Source: Proteobacteria bacterium UBA3588
GTDB lineage: Bacteria; Pseudomonadota; Gammaproteobacteria; Thiohalomonadales; Thiohalomonadaceae
NCBI GenBank assembly: GCA_002376325.1
Contig: DFMR01000165.1
Span: 7,227-16,465 of the forward strand
Direction: 5' to 3'
Length of the DNA stretch: 9,239 nucleotides
Program-made: the position numbers and the translations under genes
The notes under the pieces: model-generated
Seen by the model: only the letters and a program-made list of their open reading frames with translations
The model's database searches: none
What the model was told of the DNA's origin: nothing
Shown: positions 6,516-9,239 of the stretch, piece by piece
Layout of the letters: every line of letters begins with the position of its first letter
Position numbering within the stretch: position 1 is the stretch's first letter

Positions 6516-6821
6516 TCAGCAGCAGGGTTGGCCGCTGTTGGTGGTGGAACAGCCGCAGCCGCCGGCGGGGGCCGCGGCGACAGTGAAGGTCTTCTTCACC
6601 TGCGGCGCCTTGTCGTCGAAGGCGGCGTCCAGCTGTTGCGCCGCTTCATCGCGGATGTGACGCGCGATCTCGATCACCGTGGCGATCTGGTTTTCGGGGA
6701 TGCCCATGTCGCGCAGCTTTTGCAGTTGGCACAGGCCCATCGCCGGATGCTTGGCGGCGATGCCGGCGCCGAGCGAGACCAGGGCGACGATGGAGGAGTG
6801 GAGTTGCGGTTGTTCAGTCAT
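6516..6821 (-). CDS. CMD/AhpD-like small protein with Cys-rich C-terminal tail
   Basis: The protein has 101 residues. Residues about 8-68 resemble a single carboxymuconolactone-decarboxylase (AhpD-like) helical unit: SSIVALVSLGAGIAAKHPA, then LQKLRDMGIPENQIATVIEIARHI. In AhpD-like members this region carries CxxC plus a His used in disulfide chemistry. Here, aligned on the MGIPE turn, the two CxxC positions appear to be H25 and M28, with a lone Cys at C31. The tail after a linker rich in K, A and P carries GGCGCS and a terminal CC (C89, C91, C100, C101), suitable for binding a soft metal or metalloid. The start is supported by GGAG 6 nt upstream. The gap to arsP is 9 nt and to arsM 10 nt. An arsenic-binding or thiol-relay role is inference, and the fold assignment is moderate. 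Confidence 0.72.
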   Translation of the reverse strand: MTEQPQLHSSIVALVSLGAGIAAKHPAMGLCQLQKLRDMGIPENQIATVIEIARHIRDEAAQQLDAAFDDKAPQVKKTFTVAAAPAGGCGCSTTNSGQPCC

Positions 6822-6830
6822 GGGGTGCTC

Positions 6831-7787
6831 CTATTGCAGCAGGTTGAAGCCCCATCCGATGAGGACGAAGGCGACGGCAAGTACGCCGGAGAAGATGGCC
6901 AGCCCCGGCCAGCGAATCACTTTGCGCAGGATCAGCATCTCCGGCAGCGACAGGGTGGCGATGCTCATCATCAGCGCCAGGGTGGTGCCGAGGGCGACGC
7001 CCTTGCTCAGCATCGCCTCGGCAATGGGGATGACGCCGGTGGCGTTGGAGTAGAGCGGCACGCCGATCAACACCGCGGTAGGCACGGCGAGCCAGTTGCC
7101 CTTGCCGCCCAGGTGCTCGACCACCCACGCCTGCGGCACATAGCCGTGGAAGATGGCGCCCAAGGCGATGCCGGCCAACACCCACTTCCAGATGCGGCCG
7201 ATGATCTCTTTCACCTCGGCCATGGCGTAGCGATGGCGGCCGCGCAGCGAGCGGTCGGGTTGCGGCTGTTGCGACTGGCCCATGTGGATCTTCCAGACGT
7301 AATCCTCGACCCAGCGTTCCGGCCGGAAGCGCTCCATCACCATGCCGCCGAAGAAGGCGACGGTAAGTCCGGCGCCGACGTAGAGCGCGGTCAGCTTCAG
7401 GCCCAGTATACCCAGCAGGACAATGACCGCCACCTCGTTGATCATCGGGCTGGCGATGAGGAAGGAGAAGGTGACGCCGAGGGGGATGCCGGCCTCGACG
7501 AAGCCGATGAACAGCGGCACCGAGGAGCAGGAACAGAACGGTGTCACCGCACCGAGCAGCACCGCCAGGGTGCGCGCCAGCCAGCGCGGCCGGCCGCGCA
7601 CATAGTCGCGCACCCGCTCCGGCGACAGCAGTGCACGCAGCAGTCCCATCACGTAGACGATGATCAGCAGCAGCACGAAGATCTTCACCGTGTCGCCGAT
7701 GAAGAAGTGCAGCGCATCGCTGCCCCGGCCGGCGGGGTCGAGGCCGAGCCAGCGGTAGACGATGAGGGAGGCGAGGGCGTCAAACAT
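6831..7787 (-). CDS. arsP: ArsP-family permease, probable trivalent organoarsenical exporter
   Basis: The 318-residue polytopic inner-membrane protein belongs to the permease family PF03773 (COG0701, DUF318). The hallmark TPFCSCSSVPLFIGF lies at 82-96 (C85, C87), followed by ASPMINEVAVIVLLG (112-126). A second conserved block, GVPLYSNATGVIPIAEAML (242-260), comes in the C-terminal half after a hydrophilic loop (about 152-190). About eight hydrophobic helices are visible. Characterised ArsP exports trivalent organoarsenicals such as methylarsenite rather than inorganic arsenite, which fits the ArsM encoded two genes downstream. The start ATG has GAGG 6 nt upstream, and its first 8 nt overlap the end of the 72-residue gene. 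Other members of this family are annotated only as generic permeases, so the substrate is inferred mainly from context. Confidence 0.88.
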   Translation of the reverse strand: MFDALASLIVYRWLGLDPAGRGSDALHFFIGDTVKIFVLLLIIVYVMGLLRALLSPERVRDYVRGRPRWLARTLAVLLGAVTPFCSCSSVPLFIGFVEAGIPLGVTFSFLIASPMINEVAVIVLLGILGLKLTALYVGAGLTVAFFGGMVMERFRPERWVEDYVWKIHMGQSQQPQPDRSLRGRHRYAMAEVKEIIGRIWKWVLAGIALGAIFHGYVPQAWVVEHLGGKGNWLAVPTAVLIGVPLYSNATGVIPIAEAMLSKGVALGTTLALMMSIATLSLPEMLILRKVIRWPGLAIFSGVLAVAFVLIGWGFNLLQ

Positions 7788-7998
7788 GTTTTACCTCAAT
7801 TCGGTTGGCGGGTACGGAACTGTTCGGACTCCGCGCCCTGCCTGTTCCGCTGCAACCGCAACGGCCGGCGCTACTCGTGACGCAGCAATCGATCGCGCGG
7901 ATCAGTGCCGCATCGTCGGTCTGTCGTTGCAGGTAGCGCAGCAACTCGGCGGCACGCAGACGCCAGCCACCTTCAACGTTCTCGCGCACAAAGCCCAT
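7780..7998 (-). CDS. 72-residue Cys-containing small protein, unknown
   Basis: This small frame exactly fills the space between the MBL-fold gene and arsP. Its ATG overlaps the upstream stop as ATGA (7996-8000), and its TGA lies 8 nt inside the arsP start. GGAGG (8009-8013) precedes it by 10 nt. The N-terminal half is amphipathic and helical (RENVEGGWRLRAAELLRYLQ), followed by AIDCCVTSSAGRCGCSG (C38, C39, C47, C49) and a low-complexity tail. I do not recognise the family. The CGCS motif is shared with the tail of the CMD-like protein two genes on. The coupled overlaps support a real gene, but the tail could also result from loss of an earlier stop. Confidence 0.55.
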   Translation of the reverse strand: MGFVRENVEGGWRLRAAELLRYLQRQTDDAALIRAIDCCVTSSAGRCGCSGTGRARSPNSSVPANRIEVKHV

Positions 7999-8933
7999 CA
8001 GCGCCGCGCCTCCAGTTGCACGAAGGTGCGGTTGATGTTGCTGCGGTGCAGGGTGTCGAAGTCGGCGAGGCGGGAAAACTGCGGCGCGTCGGCCAGTCGC
8101 TGCACGGTGTCTTCGAGACCGTCCCAGTTGTCGACCGCCGCGCCTACGTTGTCTACCAGCCAGTCCAGGTAGGCGCCGGTTTCGCGCTGAGCCTTTTGCA
8201 ACGTGCAGACATTGCCGTGGCCGGGGACGATGAAGCGCGGGGCGAGCTTTTCCATGCGATGGAAGGTGTTGTGCCATGCGGTGACGTCCGATGAAGGCAG
8301 GACGCCGAGCAGGCGATCGACGAACACCAGGTCACCGCTGTATAGCACCTGTTGCTCGGGCAGCCACACCACCGCGTCGCCGGCGAAGTGCGCGTTGCCC
8401 AGCCAGCGCAACTGCAGCATCACGCCGCCGATGTCGAGCGTCGTCTCATCGGCCGCGACGGGTGCGGGTGACGGCGTGGGGCGGGTGCCGACGATGCGAT
8501 CCTTCAATACCGGCTTCAGTTGCTGCAACTCCTGGCCGGCCATCTGCGTTTCGGTGGCCACCGTGCGGCGCAGGGCGACGATGCGGGCGCCTTTGCGCGC
8601 GAAATATCCATTGCCGAGCCAGCGGTGGTCCTGGCTACCGGTGTTGATCACCACCGTGATCGGTTGTTGCGTGATGGCAGCGACGGCCCGCTCGATAATC
8701 GGTCCGCCCGCCTCGCTGGCGCCGCTGTCGATCAGCACCACTCCGGCGCGGGTGACGATGAAGCCAAAGGTGGCGTTGAGGCCGTAGTTGTCGTAGGTGC
8801 GCGGGCCGGTGGGACCAACCAGCGCATAGGCGGGGCCGGTCACGTGTACCACCTTGAGATCGAAGGCGGCGGCGGTGGGCGTGCCGCCGAGCAGCGTGAA
8901 CAAGCCCAACAAGGCCAGGATCAGTCTTCGCAC
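7998..8933 (-). CDS. exported MBL-fold (metallo-beta-lactamase-like) protein with altered metal motif
   Basis: The protein has 311 residues counted from a GTG start. The N-terminus is a signal peptide (MRRLILALLGLFTLLGG, cleavage probably after about residue 23, AAA/FDLK), so it should act in the periplasm. The fold is shown by GFIVTRAGVVLIDSG (57-71), LGNAHFAGDAVVWLP (178-192), VLYSGDLVF (196-204) and FIVPGHGNV (234-242). The usual HxHxDH zinc motif is replaced by NTGSQDHRWLGN (97-108), whereas H182, D201 and H239 are kept. The GTG is chosen because AGGA lies 8 nt upstream and the signal peptide begins right there; a longer frame opens at 8993 but would overlap the small gene upstream. It starts 4 nt after the Cys-rich mini-gene. 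The substrate is unknown; relatives include quinoprotein-associated and glyoxalase-like hydrolases. Confidence 0.85.
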   Translation of the reverse strand: MRRLILALLGLFTLLGGTPTAAAFDLKVVHVTGPAYALVGPTGPRTYDNYGLNATFGFIVTRAGVVLIDSGASEAGGPIIERAVAAITQQPITVVINTGSQDHRWLGNGYFARKGARIVALRRTVATETQMAGQELQQLKPVLKDRIVGTRPTPSPAPVAADETTLDIGGVMLQLRWLGNAHFAGDAVVWLPEQQVLYSGDLVFVDRLLGVLPSSDVTAWHNTFHRMEKLAPRFIVPGHGNVCTLQKAQRETGAYLDWLVDNVGAAVDNWDGLEDTVQRLADAPQFSRLADFDTLHRSNINRTFVQLEARR

Positions 8934-8937
8934 CGTG

Positions 8938-9051
8938 CTATTCCTTGAGGGCTGAGCAGCAGCAGGCGCAACCGGTGCGCATGATCTCGTCATCCGCGTG
9001 GCCGCACTGCGGGCAGGTGCTGCGCGAGGTGAGTTTTACCGCGGTGGTCAT
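8938..9051 (-). CDS. 37-residue Cys-rich mini-protein, possibly a shortened GDCCVxC-type protein
   Basis: The frame encodes 37 residues. CPQCGH (C13, C16, H18) in the first half resembles the CPxCGH beginning of the small GDCCVxC-domain proteins found near mercury and arsenic genes. The second half, TGCACCCSALKE, has four more cysteines (C28, C30, C31, C32). Typical members are about twice as long and carry a second CxxC plus GDCCVxCSYG, so this looks condensed, as if the middle had been lost. The ATG has AGGA 7 nt upstream, the gene starts 11 nt after acr3, and its stop lies 4 nt before the MBL-fold start. Six Cys in 37 residues suggests binding of Zn or As(III), which is inference. Confidence 0.7.
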   Translation of the reverse strand: MTTAVKLTSRSTCPQCGHADDEIMRTGCACCCSALKE

Positions 9052-9062
9052 GGTGTTTTCCT

Positions 9063-9239
9063 CTAGGCGGCCGTCTGCGGCCGTTCGTACCATGCCTTGC
9101 TGGCGTTGACGATCTTCACCACCGACAGCATCACCGGCACTTCGATCAATACGCCGACCACAGTGGCCAGGGCGGCGCCGGAGTGGAAGCCGAACAGGCC
9201 GATGGCGGTGGCCACCGCCAGCTCGAAGAAGTTGCTGGC
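9063..9239 (-). CDS. acr3: C-terminal part of arsenite efflux transporter Acr3 (truncated by window)
   Basis: The - strand is open from the right edge to a TAG at 9065-9063, giving the last 58 residues. ASNFFELAVATAIGLFGF, then SGAALATVVGVLIEVPVML, is the signature of the last two membrane helices of Acr3-type As(OH)3/H+ antiporters (BASS superfamily), which expel arsenite across the inner membrane. The tail ends KAWYERPQTAA. It is the first gene of the operon visible here. Its promoter, and any ArsR regulator, must lie beyond the right edge. Confidence 0.9.
   Translation of the reverse strand, partial: ASNFFELAVATAIGLFGFHSGAALATVVGVLIEVPVMLSVVKIVNASKAWYERPQTAA

Noticed and set aside
6480..7880. 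466-codon + strand open frame opposite arsP and neighbours
   Set aside because: It spans several real - strand genes, and the translation is compositionally odd (H, D, Q, A, G rich) with no domain.

Overview
The window is about 9.2 kb of GC-rich, densely packed bacterial chromosome. A CorA that matches the E. coli type nearly end to end, together with MCP, HDOD and DUF971 genes, points to a gammaproteobacterium. I could not place it more precisely from sequence alone.

Left part (1-5029): ordinary core-type genes. First comes the 3' end of a YfcE/MJ0936-like metallophosphoesterase (+). Next is a convergent HDOD signalling protein with a cyclic-nucleotide-binding-like N-terminus (-). Three + strand genes follow: a small four-helix membrane protein of unknown function, a methyl-accepting chemotaxis protein that lacks a periplasmic ligand domain, and a DUF971 protein. 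Last is corA, which has its own strong sigma70-type promoter inside the preceding intergenic region.

Middle (5030-5467): a non-coding stretch of about 440 bp that holds a complete small mobile element. It is 276 bp (5174-5449), with 23-bp imperfect terminal inverted repeats (18/23 matches, ends GGCTC...) and a perfect 8-bp target duplication, CTATTTTT, on both sides. It encodes no recognisable transposase, so it is a MITE-like element. The 8-bp duplication and the end sequence suggest mobilisation by an ISL3-type transposase. A BIME-like pair of inverted REP-type palindromes (5202-5269) lies just inside its left end.

Right part (5468-9239, all - strand): an arsenic operon read right to left. 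Its order is acr3 (arsenite efflux, C-terminal part only), a 37-aa Cys-rich mini-protein, an exported MBL-fold protein whose HxHxDH motif is altered, a 72-aa Cys-containing small protein, an ArsP-type organoarsenical permease, a 101-aa CMD/AhpD-like protein with a Cys-rich tail, and an arsenite methyltransferase (ArsM) joined in frame to a thioredoxin-like redox-disulfide domain. Genes overlap or lie 4-11 nt apart, and most have a clear Shine-Dalgarno, so this looks like one transcript whose promoter is beyond the right edge. The probable logic is: arsenite is either exported by Acr3, or methylated by ArsM using thiol reductant from the fused redox domain, with trivalent methylarsenical exported by ArsP. 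Several accessory proteins carry CC/CxC clusters that could handle the metalloid. That role is inference.
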